Shown here in pieces: positions 1 to 11,798 of a DNA stretch of 64,000 nucleotides (positions within the stretch are counted from its first letter, which is position 1; each line of letters begins with the position of its first letter). Origin of the DNA: Babylonia areolata (Eukaryota > Mollusca > Gastropoda > Neogastropoda > Buccinidae). The notes under the pieces were generated by a model. That model ran no database searches and was not told the DNA's origin. It was given only the letters and a program-made list of their open reading frames with translations. Position numbers and translations under genes: made by a program. Location of the stretch: NCBI RefSeq assembly GCF_041734735.1, contig NC_134905.1, positions 9,851,786-9,915,785 on the forward strand, read 5' to 3'.

Positions 1-513
1 ATGACATCGAATGATGAAGACGCTTTTCGTAGTTTTGGCGTTTTTTTTTTTATCCTTGTGGAGCATTTCAACTCAGAAACACTTGTAGCCTAATTTTGGT
101 GTTTGTTCGTCAAGCCTGGAAGAAGCTGTGCTGTTCATAATTAATTTTATCTTCAACTACAAGTACATGTAAATTCTTCTGTTATCCTCTATTCATATGA
201 GACTATGGCCTTAATTGAATAAATCATTTGAGTCTCAGTCTAGTCATTTAGTTGTCTCATTCCTTGTTGCCAATGTTGTTGTCGTGAGTGGATTCTGTCG
301 ATTATTTCACGTATCCCGGGGACATCGAATTAATTTGATCGGGAGTTAATGCAATTTTTGTGTATCCAGAATTATATAAAAGATTCATTCGTCTGTGTTT
401 GGTGTATTGACTTTTGATGGTGTACAAATAAATTTGTTTGGGGTTTAAAAGCTGTCGGATCTGTTTATGTTCTTGTATGAAGACTTATGAATAACGTGAT
501 TGTGCAGTTTTTT
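1..513. other. No gene recognised
   Basis: AT-rich unique-looking sequence. An AATAAA lies on the plus strand near 218, so it could be the 3' end of a gene to the left, but no coding segment is recognisable. Confidence 0.3.
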
Positions 514-3262
514 TGACAGGTAGGACAGACAGACAGGTAGGACAGAGACAGGATAAACAGACAGGTAGGACAAGTAGAACAGACAGGTAGGATAGACAGA
601 CAGGTAGGACAGACAGGACAAACAGGTAGGACAGACAGACAGGTAGGACAGACAGTCAGGACAGACAGTCAGGACAGACAGGTAGGACAGACAGTCAGGA
701 CAGACAGGTAGGACAGACAGGTAGGCAAGTATGACAGGCAGACAGGATAGACAGGTAGGACAGACAGTCAGGACAGACAGGTAGGACAGACAGTCAGGAC
801 AGACAGGTAGGCGGGTATGACAGGCAGACAGGTAGGACAGTCAGGACAGACAGGTAGGACAGACAGACAGACAGGTAGGATAGACAGACAGGTAAGACAG
901 ACAGGTAGGACAGACAGGACAAACAGATAGGACAGACAGTCAGGACAGACAGGTAGGCGGGTATGACAGGCAGACAGGTAGGACAGACAGACAGGTAGGT
1001 AGGATAGACAGACAGACAGACAGACAGGTAGGATAGACAGACAGGTAAGACAGACAGGTAGGACAGACAGACAGGTAGGATAGACAGACAGGTAAGAGAC
1101 AGACAGACAGGTAGGATAGACAGACAGGTAGGACAGACAGGTAGGATAAACAGACAGACAGGTAGGATAGACAGACAGGTAGGATAGACAGACAGACAGG
1201 TAGGATAGACAGACAGACAGGACAGACAGACAGGTAGAACAGACAGACAGACAGGTAGGATAGACAGACAGGTAGGATAGACAGACAGACAGGTAGGATA
1301 GACAGACAGGTAGGACAGACAGACAGGTAGGATAGACAGACAGACAGGTAGGATAGACAGACAGGTAGGATAGACAGGTAGAACAGAGAGGTAGGATAGA
1401 CAGACAGGTAGGATAGACAGACAGGTAGGACAGACAGGTAGAACAGACAGGTAGGATAGACAGACAGGTAGGACAGACAGGTAGAACAGAGAGGTAGGAT
1501 AGACAGACAGGTAGGACAGACAGGTAGAACAGAGAGGTAGGATAGACAGACAGGTAGGATAGACAGACAGGTAGGACAGACAGGTAGAACAGAGAGGTAG
1601 GATAGACAGACAGGTAGGACAGACAGGTAGGACAGACAGACAAGTAGGATAGACAGACAGGTAGGACAGACAGACAGGTAGGATAGACAGACAGGTAGGA
1701 CAGACAGGTAGAACAGAGAGGTAGGATAGACAGACAGGTAGGACAGACAGGTAGGACAGACAGACAGGTAGGACAGACAAACAGGTAAGACAGACAGGTA
1801 GGACAGACAGGTAGGACAGACAGACAGGTAGGATAGACAGACAGGTAGGACAGACAGGTAGGACAGACAGACAGGTAGGACAGACAAACAGGTAAGACAG
1901 ACAGGTAGGACAGACAGGTAGGACAGACAGACAGGTAGGACAGACAAACAGGTAAGACAGACAGGTAGGACAGACAGGTAGGACAGACAGACAGGTAGGA
2001 TAGACAGACAGGTAGGACAGACAGACAAGTAGGATAGACAGACAGGTAAGACAGACAGGTAGGATAGAAAGGTAGGATAGACAGACAGGTAGGACAGACA
2101 GACAAGTAGGATAGACAGACAGGTAGGACAGACAGGTAGGACAGACAGGTAGGACAGACAGACAGGTAGGATAGACAGACAGGTAGGACAGACAGACAAG
2201 TAGGATAGACAGACAGGTAGGACAGACAGGACAGACAGACAGGTAGGATAGACAGACAGGTAGGACAGACAGACAGGTAGGACAGACAGGTAGGACAGAC
2301 AGACAGGTAGGATAGACAGACAGGTAGGACAGACAGACAGGTAGGATAGACAGACAGGTAGGACAGACAGGTAGGACAGACAGACAGGTAGGATAGACAG
2401 ACAGGTAGGACAGACAGACAAGTAGGATAGACAGACAGGTAAGACAGACAGGTAGGATAGAAAGGTAGGATAGACAGACAGGTAGGACAGACAGACAAGT
2501 AGGATAGACAGACAGGTAGGACAGACAGGTAGGACAGACAGACAGGTAGGATAGACAGACAGGTAGGATAGACAGACAGACAGGTAGGATAGACAGACAG
2601 ACAGGACAGACAGGTAGGACAGAGAGGTAGGATAGACAGACAGGTAGGACAGACAGGTAGGACAGACAGGTAGGACAGAGAGGTAGGATAGACAGACAGG
2701 TAGGACAGACAGGTAGGACAGACAGACAGGTAGGACAGACAAACAGGTAAGACAGACAGGTAGGACAGACAGGTAGAACAGACAGACAGGTAGGACAGAC
2801 AAACAGGTAAGACAGACAGGTAGGACAGACAGGTAGGATAGACAGACAGGTAGGACAGACAGACAAGTAGGATAGACAGACAGGTAAGACAGACAGGTAG
2901 GATAGAAAGGTAGGATAGACAGACAGGTAGGACAGACAGGTAAGACAGACAGGTAGGACAGACAGACAGGTAGGACAGACAGGTAGGATAGACAGGTAAG
3001 ACAGACAGGTAGGACAGACAGACAGGTAGGATAGACAGGTAGGATAGACAGACAGGTAAGACAGACAGGTAGGATAGACAGGTAAGACAGACAGGTAGGA
3101 TAGACAGGTAAGACAGACAGGTAGGACAGACAGACAGGTAGGATAGACAGACAGGTAGGATAGACAGACAGGTAAGACAGGTAGGATAGACAGACAGGTA
3201 AGACAGACAGGTAGGATAGACAGGTAGGACAGACAGACAGGTAGGATAGACAGACAGGACAG
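514..3262. repeat. GACA/GATA minisatellite, about 2.7 kb
   Basis: Uninterrupted tandem array of 13- and 17-bp words built from GGTAGGACAGACA and GGTAGGATAGACAGACA, with GGTAAGACAGACA variants. Units differ by whole GACA steps, which suggests growth by slippage of a tetranucleotide inside a larger unit. The plus strand is almost pure purine apart from C in GACA and T in GTAG/GATA. The minus strand has no stop codon in long parts of all three frames, which is a by-product of composition. Confidence 0.97.
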
Positions 3263-4560
3263 TGTTGTTGTTGTTGTTTACTTCGTGTTCTTTCTTTGAC
3301 TCCGCATTTTTTAAAATCGTGTCCGGAGTGGTTTCTCGGAAATCAAGAAGCTTATTTCAATGAGACATAAGATGCGAATCGCTGATAACAAAGAGATGAA
3401 CTAGCGTGAAATGAAGTCACTTTCTAAATAAATGTGTAGGAAAAGTGGTACCACAACAAACAACGAAATTTAATTCCACTTGTGTCCATAACTTTATTTC
3501 ACCATAGAATGATTCCCTAGTATGCAAAATTATCGTTGCTTCTTATAGACTGCATGCACAGATTTTAACTGTAATTGCTCTTAGCTGTTGACTGAAGTTT
3601 CTTTGTGTATATGTGCCGGAGTGTAATAATTGTATCGAGAGTATGTTATTTGATGGGTTTTATAAACTGTGCTTTTGACTCTTTCACGTGTTTCTATTTC
3701 ATTGTATCATGCTCGATTCATTTTAACTATAGGATTTGTGAAGCGATGAGAGCTTGCTTCTGCTCGTATTATAGCGCATTACTAAAACGAACTGTTGATT
3801 ATTAAATCATCATGAAACAACTGTTTGGTTTTTTTGTCGCGTTTATTTACAAATGTGTTTTGTTTCTGTATCATTCCCAACATCCTTCTGGAAAGATCAG
3901 TCAAATCTTGCTGTTTATTTCTGTATGTGTTATATACTTTGCCATATTTTTCTTGTTAGGTCAAATTCCGATATTGAATTTGAGGTTGTTATTTGCAATA
4001 AATATGTAATTGTAAGTGTCAGTTTCAGTATTATCACCGTCGACTTCTTCGCTAACGTCATCATCATTGTCATTGTCGTCGTTGTCGTCATTCTCCTCTT
4101 TCTCTCTTCTTTTTCTCTTTCAAATTTTACTCCACGATTTGTGTCATAAAAAAAAAGTCAAGAAACCAAACCCGATGACAAAGGAAAGGTTTTGAATACC
4201 AGTAAAGGGGACGCTTCCTCACACATTGCAATAACGTGTGGCGGGGGAGCGACAACGCTTTTTCGTAAACCATGTATACCACCAACCCCGTATGTCTGCG
4301 ATTGTTTTCTAAACTTTTGACTCGAAGTTATTATTGAGAAAAAAAGCTGCTACTCGTGATCCAGATTTATTGGACAAAAGAAACATTCAAAACCCCGGTC
4401 AGCCGTGATCCGCCTCTCCATGCTTCAGCAGTTTGTATCTTGTAGAAAGTACACCGATTTTCGTTTTTGTCTTAGTATACCTACTGTAGAACGATAGATT
4501 ACGCTTGATTTCGTGAACACTATGTTTTCACCTGCACCATATTTTCCAGTCAAAGAAACA
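3263..4560. other. No gene recognised downstream of TTC14
   Basis: AT-rich sequence without a convincing open frame. Plus-strand AATAAA near 3998 and pyrimidine-rich blocks are present. I cannot assign it. Confidence 0.3.
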
Positions 4561-4566
4561 AATACG

Positions 4567-4602
4567 AACACACACACATACACACACACACACACACACA
4601 CA
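4567..4602. repeat. (CA)n microsatellite
   Basis: CA dinucleotide run with one CATA interruption. Confidence 0.9.
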
Positions 4603-4959
4603 GACAAGAAGCCGACTTAAAAGAAGATGTGAAGAACCACTGAATCATGGCCAAAGAGATTCAAACCTTCAGTTATAGATTTCAAAACAAAAAACAGCAA
4701 CTTTTTTTTAAAGAAATGCTTTTATTTACCCCCTTTCTGTTCGTTAATTTTAGCAATGTCACGGTTCATTGATGTCTGTTCGTGTGTGTACGTTCTCTCT
4801 CTCGAATATTTTGTTCAACACTGCATTGATGCACGTGCATTTCTTGCGATGTGTGTGTGTTGCATGTTCACTTCAGAACTTTTGACATTGGGTCATAATC
4901 TATGTAGTGGGAAAGGAAAGACAAATATTTCTGTGCTTTTGGAGCCGAGCTTTGGGAAG

Positions 4960-5215
4960 AGACGGGTCGCTGGGCCAGCGAGTGAGCTGATGGATGCCTT
5001 CTGAGAGTCAGGAGTTGTGGGTTTGTTTCCCTATGTCACCACCCTCATCCTCCGTGTTGGTCTGTGTGGTGTCTGTATTCTTCACCCTGGGTGTAGGTGT
5101 GCGCCTCCGGTTTTCTGGTGACTAATTTTCCTGGTGATTGTCCTTCCTTTGTCTTCGTCTCCACCTGGACCTCAGGAACAGGACTCTGGAACAAACTTCC
5201 TTTCTTTTCTACCTT
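4960..5215 (+). mobile_element. SINE-like head and LINE 3' coding remnant
   Basis: The segment 4965-5035 resembles a tRNA-derived SINE head, with degenerate box A and B-like words. At 5165-5205 the plus strand reads SGTGLWNKLPF. This resembles the PSLWNSLPLS word seen near the C-terminus of L2/CR1-like LINEs and also present at 44395-44430. Both pieces are short and decayed. Confidence 0.35.
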
Positions 5216-5291
5216 GTTTCCACCACCCCCATCCCCACCCCAGTTCCCCACACCACTCCCATCCCCACCTTCCATTTTCCCGTCGTCCCCC

Positions 5292-5690
5292 TCATCCTTC
5301 ACTCACAGACTGCAAGTCCACCCCATCAGGCCAAGTGGGACTGTTGTGACGTTGGACTTCAACGGCTGAAATGGGTGTGGTTTGAGTCATTTCTTTCAGG
5401 TCTTGTAGCTGGCATACAAGCTGGGTTGTGTCTTGCGTTTGTCCTGTCCATGATATTTCGTGTCTCAGACAGTTGCTTTTTGGTTTCTTAACTGCATCAT
5501 ACAGTGGGTTTTGAGGGTTTTCTATTGCTCTGAAATACGTCTGAAACTGTTCTTGCATGTTTCTGGCCTGCATTGAAGGAAAGTCGAGCAGGTATCGCAT
5601 GGTCTCATTAGGAGTGTCTTTCGTTGTTCCGAGGATCATAGATTCATTTTGAATTCTAACTTTAGGAGGCTGCTTTGAGAAAGTGTTGTT
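5292..5690 (-). mobile_element. Non-LTR retrotransposon C-terminal fragment
   Basis: A 115-codon minus-strand open frame includes TPNETMRYLLDFPSMQARN and ENPQNPLYDAVKKPKSN. The pattern LLDLPxxxxR ... AIExPxxPLxDAxxxPKxxRLR is typical of the region after the reverse transcriptase in animal LINEs. No reverse transcriptase is seen upstream, so it is a stub. Clade not assigned. Confidence 0.5.
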
Positions 5691-6184
5691 AGCCCAAGTC
5701 CGTTGTCGATCACACTGAGAACGATTGATATACCCGAAGAGGTGGTTTGCTCAATGCCTTTGGCTGCGATTGAGACAAATTCCTTTTTTGCATTTTAGAA
5801 CAGTGCTTTCGGTGTGTTTTCTGAAGGTAAACACGTTGAAGCACAAAACAAATGACACAAAAAAAGGAAAAACCAACACAACTGGGAGTAGCTGCAACCC
5901 AAAAACGTTTCTAATTCATTGTTCTCAAAACAATTCTCTTTTTTTTTTACCTTTTTATTTCTTGATGATAATATTCAACTATTAAAATTTATACATACGC
6001 AAGATGTCTACAAACACCAGTATGTGTGACAGGATTTTGAATTAACCAGAAATCCCTCCTCAAAACGATTCACACACACTTAAGTCTTCATTTCACATAC
6101 TCCATTTTTCGTCAAACTATGGGATGACAACTGTCAACATACACAAATGAAATTAGTAAACAGAATGGGAGAATAAAGATCAAT
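5691..6184. other. No feature, possible TTC14 3' end
   Basis: AT-rich sequence. The minus strand has AATAAA at 5954-5959, the nearest canonical signal downstream of the TTC14 stop. This would mean a 3' UTR of about 1.6 kb carrying a SINE and two CA/GT runs. Weak inference. Confidence 0.3.
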
Positions 6185-6530
6185 AAAGCTAAATTCAGAT
6201 GAGACAATAAATCAAGGACCCGTGTGCAGCATACACTTAGTGCACATAAAAAAACCCAAAGCAACAAGAGATTTGTCCCTGTCAAAATTTGTATTAAATC
6301 CAATCTATGTACGTGTGTGTGTGTGCGTGTGCGTGTGCGAGTGCGCGCCCACGCATGCGTGCGCACGCACGCGTGACTGAAATCTGACTGAATGTCACAA
6401 TATGAAACAAATGAGCGCCCAAAGGTAGCTGTCAGTCGGTTCCCAAGTATGCAGCCTGTTGTGCAAATGACCCTGTTTTGAAGCACTTCGAACTTTGTCT
6501 CTGACAGGATATGTGCTACAGAAGTATCCA
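6185..6530 (+). mobile_element. Chimeric SINE (A-type middle, B-type tail)
   Basis: The 6195-6290 part matches the middle of the SINE at 61709-62115 (CCCGTGTGCAGCAT ... ACTTAGTGCACATAAAA). The 6375-6525 part matches the tail of the SINE at 24715-25245 (CTGACTGAATG, GAGCGCCCAAAGG, CAGCCTGTTGTGCAAATGAC). A GT-rich tract joins them. No tRNA head is visible. Confidence 0.7.
6307..6376. repeat. Alternating purine-pyrimidine GT/GC tract
   Basis: About 65 bases of nearly perfect purine-pyrimidine alternation (GTGTGCGTGTGCG, CATGCGTGCGCACGCACGCG), a sequence class prone to Z-DNA. It lies inside the SINE. Confidence 0.8.
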
Positions 6531-6960
6531 CAGTAGTCACTGAAAACTACATAAAAGATTGTATTAAGCGACAAATTTACAAACTAAAGCGTGCAATCCA
6601 AGAGGAATGTGATGACATTGTTAGCTGAAGAGATGACTCAAAGATATTCATATGAAAAAAGTATTAAAATGGAACTGAAACATTTAAAAATGCATAAAAC
6701 AAATTACAGTAAATAATTAAAACCACATGTTTGAAAATGACAAGTTAAACACAATGTGAAAGTTTTGGTAATATTTTTTAATATCCACAATAAATGCAGA
6801 AACTATGCAGAGCACAGTCAGGACAAAAAGATGTCAACAACACAAAGCAAAATGAAATCTCAGAAGAATATGCCATGACAATGTCTCCACATTATATGAC
6901 TGCCCCTCACATTATTTGGTGATAAGAAGATCCAGTCACCAAACCACCCCCCAAAACGTA

Positions 6961-6962
<2 letters not shown>

Positions 6963-6997
<35 letters not shown>
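6963..6997. repeat. (GT)n microsatellite
   Basis: About 17 GT units in the presumed 3' UTR or downstream region of TTC14. Confidence 0.92.
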
Positions 6998-7295
6998 AAT
7001 TTTGTCACTGAAAACTGCTTTGTGTTCAACATGTACTCTTTCAACTTCACGTAATTGACGTTCTCTTACAACTTCCATTCAGTCCAGCACACAAATGTAA
7101 CTGTGAGGAAAAAATCTAACACAGACACTCTGTTAATGAACAATACTAACAGAAACAGACACAACTCTTAAAAGATCAGAACAACTTCACATCATGTTGC
7201 TTGTGATCATAAGATATTCCAAATTATTTTCTTACAAATGTGTTAAACAGGTTCATGAGAATGGTGTTTTCTCCCTTTCTCTTTCACACTCAGGC

Positions 7296-7298
7296 AAA

Positions 7299-7330
<32 letters not shown>

Positions 7331-7354
7331 ACACACACACACTCACACACATCA
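7296..7354. repeat. (CA)n microsatellite
   Basis: CA run with two CTCA interruptions, about 220 bases beyond the TTC14 stop codon; probably transcribed. Confidence 0.92.
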
Positions 7355-7570
7355 CTCCAAGGAACAACATTCAAACACATGTAAGAAACAAAAAACCTGA
7401 ATAGTATGGAAACAGAGTCCACTTTACACATTAAAAGAAAGGAATCCAATTAAAATCATCAGTTCCTTTCAAACAGAATACCAGTACATCACCAAAACTC
7501 AACCCCTCACCAGCAAAGTGTATCTTTATCAGAATCAGAAACAAGGTGAAGGGGCAGAGGAGAGGGGGGA

Positions 7571-10500
7571 TCAGACCTTTTTCCCCTTCCCTTCAGCCAT
7601 CAGTTTCTCTTTTTTCTTTGTCTTGAGTTCTTTGAGAAAGTTTTCCAGTTCATTCAACTTGTTCTTAGCAGGCTGGGGGAGTTGGGGACCCACTACCTTG
7701 GCATCTTCAGAGTGAAAGTCAGTCACAGTTTTGCCAGATGGGCCAGGTTTTCCCTGCTGGCTGACCTCAGACCTGTGTTTCTGAAGGGAACTACCGCCCA
7801 CTTTCTCCACCTTTTTTCGTTTTGGAGATGGAGTGGATGAAGAAGAGGAGGAGGAGAAATTCTTATGTTTTTCTTGTTTTTCATTCTTACGTTTTTTGTT
7901 CTTCTTTCCTCGATTTAATTTCTTTTTCTGTCGATCGTCTGAACTTGAGGAAGACGACGACGAGGAAGAACTGAATGATCGTTTCCTTTTGCGTGAGGAA
8001 GAGTGTGTCAGTTCTGAACTGCGGTGGCGGTCGTCCAAACTGGAAGAAGCTGACGAAGAGCTATGCTGTCTTTTCTTCTTCTGTGCTGAAGAACGGAGCC
8101 TCTCTCTTTGTCCACTATCTGTGGAAGATGACCATGACGAGGAGGAAGAGGAACAGAGTCTTTTCTTCTTTTTTGACTTTTCTTTGGCCTCTGGCTGCTG
8201 TCTGTGGCTGGAATGTCCTCTTTTGGTGCAGCCAGAGTCTCGTTCTGAGGAAGAAGATGAGGATTTCCTCCTCCTCTTTTGTGAAGATAAGGAGGACTGC
8301 TTGTCTGGGATGAGCTGGTGAGAGAAGGATGAATCTACCGTGCCTGATGACGTTCTGAACAGGAAGCGGATGTCCACATCCCCACGGTTGGTTTTGCTGG
8401 AAGGCTTCACGTCGACATTGCTGATAATCTTCTCTATCCATGATGACATGCTGGCGTCCTTGTGATGGGAACTGGTCTTGACCATGTACTTTTCATGCTC
8501 CATGGGGCTCCACTTCCAATCTTTTTTTAGGTCACTGGGGTATCGTTCCTCCCTCTCCTCACTCTCCTTTCTCTGGGAGTACCTGCCTGCCTTGCTGGTC
8601 TTTGACGAGGGCGGACAAGTGTAGGGTACGTTGTCAGTCTGACTGGTGGTTTTCATGTTCTTCTCTCTCCCTGACCTCCTCTCCGTCTGTTGTGAAGGGC
8701 TGGCATCCTTGCCGATGCTTCTCTTAGTATTGTTTTGCCTCCTGCTGTGTTCTGGGGAATGTAGATCTTGCCCACGCACTTCCCTTTCAGAATCTCGTTT
8801 CCTTCTATCCAGTCTCGCCCCAAGACGCTCTTCACTCCTGCGAACTTCACGAGTCTCTGAGGATGATGAAGCAGTCTTGGCTTCACCACTACTCCCACTT
8901 CCGCTTATCTCCCAAGACTGCTCGATCATTTTCAGCGACTGCTCCCTCGTGTCTCCCATCTCAGAAGGGGGTTCTGTCCCAGCCTGCTCTTCTACGCCAC
9001 CACCTTTGACCTTTGATGGACCCTCCAGGTGATGGGGAGGGCGCGACTGGCTGCCACTGTCGGAGGCAGTGGTGGGGCTGTTGGTGGAGATGTGGTCAGT
9101 GATTTCCTGGCACAGCCGTTGTTCCAGGTCCTTAAGGGACAGGTGCTGCAGCTCCAGGCGCTGCAGGGTCAGGTGCTGCAGCATCAGTTCCTTCAGCTCC
9201 GACACCCGGTCTGAAGCCACTCCCACCCGCCCCCTTTCACCTTCAGCCCCCGCTCGGGCCTGTCCCCCCTCCACCCCAGTACTCTCCTTCTCTGCCCCCA
9301 TCTCCACCTTGGTCCACTTGCTGGACACATCTCTAGAGGAGCTTGTGTCTGGCTGCTCTTCTGTCCACTTTCTAGACAGTTTGGTCGCTGCTATTTCCAA
9401 AGGCTTGCTGGTTGCCACTGCCTCTTCTTTGGACCTCTTAGAGAGTGTCTGGTCTTTGTGGATGTCTTCAAGGTCGGTTTTATTGGGGGCATCTTCATTT
9501 GACCATTCGCTGTACCTACTGCTGCTTTTCGATCCTTTCCTGAGCCCTCCACCATCTCTATCATTGCCAGGCAACCTGTCTTCTGCTTCTCTCTGTACGT
9601 CCCTGACGGTTTCTTTGCTCTGCTGGATGCCAGACAAGCCCCCAGGCTCCTTTGTTTCAGACCTGTTGTCATTCACTGAACGCCTGATGGATGTGTCTTT
9701 GGTTTTCTTGCTAGACAAATCCTGCTGTGACCATCTAGTGATTGTTTCTTCAGAGCCCTCTTTGTAATATTTCACCGAAGATTCTTCTGTTTCTGTCAGC
9801 CACTTGTAAGACCCTTCATCTTTGCCTGCTTTCACTGAGGAATCATGCTTTCCATCAGCATTTTCTTTTGACACATCTTCATCCCATCTGCTAGGAACCA
9901 ATTCCTTGAAATCCTTTGCCAGAATGTCTTTCCCCTGTTTAGTGGACAACTCAAGTGCATATTTTTTGCTCGAAAAGTTGTCTTTTAGGTTTCTGCTCAT
10001 CGTCCCTTCTTTCACCTGGCTTCCAGCTGCCTCAGGTTTTAACTGTTGGATGAGAATGGACTCTGTCCACTTGCTGTCCATCAGCAGGTCATTAGAATTT
10101 TTTCTGGTGGCTTCAACGTCCTTGTGTTTTGGATACAAGGAGGATGACTCGTCTCTGGAGGACATGGATGATACCAAGTCTTTGTCTTTCGCCGACACAC
10201 CAGCGGGCCTGACCTTGGTAGACATACCAAGGATGGACACTTTCCCCAACGTCTCTTCAGCGGGAGCAACAAGGCGATCAAATCTTGTCCATCTATTGGG
10301 AACTTCAGGCTGTGAGTGGGACTGCGGTTTCTGGGTCCACCCTCGTTTGCCTTGCTCCGCCGTCTTGATTCCAGTTCCAGCGGCCTCTTGCTTTTCTGTC
10401 ACCACAAGGATCTGTTTCTGCCCACCATCACCATCCTCACTCTCTCTCGTATCCCAGCGTGAGCGACGTGTAGGCGAATCCCATTTTGATGGTACCGTCA

Positions 10501-11798
10501 GTGAGCCATTCTTTGCAATGATGGCAGCAATTTCTTCCGCTCTCCCTTGGTCTGCCAGGAATGAAGCATCATGGCTCTTCTGCCCATCTTTGTCTTCTGG
10601 TGCTTGGGCTTTGTCTTCAGCAAAGGCTCTCATAAAGTCTTTGTCTTTCATGCCAGTTTGCAACGTTGCTCTGCCATCCAGGACACTTCCTTGTGTTCTG
10701 TTTTTGTCCATTTCTGGCACATCAGGATTTTTTGTTGTCTCTCCTGTCCAAAATGGTTTTCTGTTGTCTTTTGAAGTCTCACTTTTGTAACCTGTATTTC
10801 CATCCTTCTCATAAAGATCTGTTTTGTATCTCCTGTCCTCTTTCATCTCTTTGCTGCTCTTTCTGTCTTTGTGCTTAGAGCGCCATGATTGCTCAGAGGA
10901 GTACAGCTGTTTCTCTCCACTCTGACTGCCATCCTTGTGTCTGTGTCGATCTCTGCTTCGGTGTGACTCTTCCATCACCTGTTGGCTGTCTCGGCGACCT
11001 CTCCTTAACCCCTTGCCCTCCCGGCTGTATCTCTCTTTCCGGCTGAACCAGTCATCTCTGGATCCACTTCTGCGATGACTTCGGCTTCTTCGGCAATCAC
11101 GGCTGTCTCTGCAATCTCTGCTCCGCTTTCGTCGTGGACTCCTCCTCCTCCTGTCCAGACTTCTGTCAGAGGAGCTGCTCTGACTGGGGCTCTGGCTTCT
11201 TGAACGCTGTTTCTTCGACTGCCGCAGGTCAGCAAGCATTGTCTCCAGGTGGTGGGAGGATTCCCCAATGTAGGTGGAGAGATCATCCCACTTGTTGGTG
11301 CCACTGCCCACTTTCTCCTTTCTGTTGGCATTGCCAGCTCTGTCGCCTTTGCTGAGAAACGTGTCCATCAAAGTGGTGCCAAAGGAAGACTTTGTTTGGG
11401 GTTTACTGCCAGAGGTCGATGAACTTTGGCTGCATGACTTAGAGCTGCTGCTGCTGCTTCTGGAAGATGACCTTGACCGTGATCGAGATTTCCTCTTCTG
11501 GCTCTGTGTCCATCGTGATGATCCAGATGAACTGCTGCAACTGGCTCTTCTTCGATGCCGACTGTTGCTGACTGAAGAGAGGCGTCGTTTGGATGTAAAG
11601 GAGGAGGGTGGTGGTGGTGCAGTTGATGTCTTCTGCTGGGACTGCCACTCCTCAAAGATTTTGTTGAGTGCCGCATGGGGTGAGGGGGAGGACTTGGAGG
11701 AGGAGGCTGACCGGCATTTCAGCTTCCTCCGCTCCTTCTTCTTCCCTGACTTTCTGGAGCTTTCTGGAGGTGAGTGCTGTCCACTTTCACGCTTCTTC
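7571..11798 (-). CDS. TTC14: TTC14 last exon E12 (giant Ser/Arg/Lys-rich tail)
   Basis: A single 4,228-nt exon, open throughout, ending at a TGA (plus TCA 7571-7573). The acceptor is taken at plus CT 11799-11800 (minus GTGTGAGCAG). It encodes about 1,408 residues of low-complexity, probably disordered protein. There are SR/RS-type tracts near the start ([16 protein letters not shown]), charged K/E/D/S stretches with repeated SRW/SKWT-like motifs in the middle, and poly-Ser/Lys tracts near the end. A conserved C-terminal helix follows ([20 protein letters not shown]). Human TTC14 ends with a similar short helix after a much shorter SR-like tail. The long tail suggests nuclear speckle or splicing-factor association, by analogy with RS proteins. 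An AATAAA-type signal on this strand at 5954-5959 is one candidate polyadenylation site. Confidence 0.92.

Noticed and set aside
768-2866. Three overlapping long minus-strand open frames with repeating Cys/Leu/Ser-rich peptides
   Set aside because: All three frames are open at once because the GACA/GATA minisatellite contains no stop words on that strand; unit lengths of 13 and 17 do not keep a frame.
7833-9767. Acidic plus-strand open frames opposite TTC14 E12
   Set aside because: They are the antisense of Ser/Lys/Arg-rich codons in the last exon and match no family.
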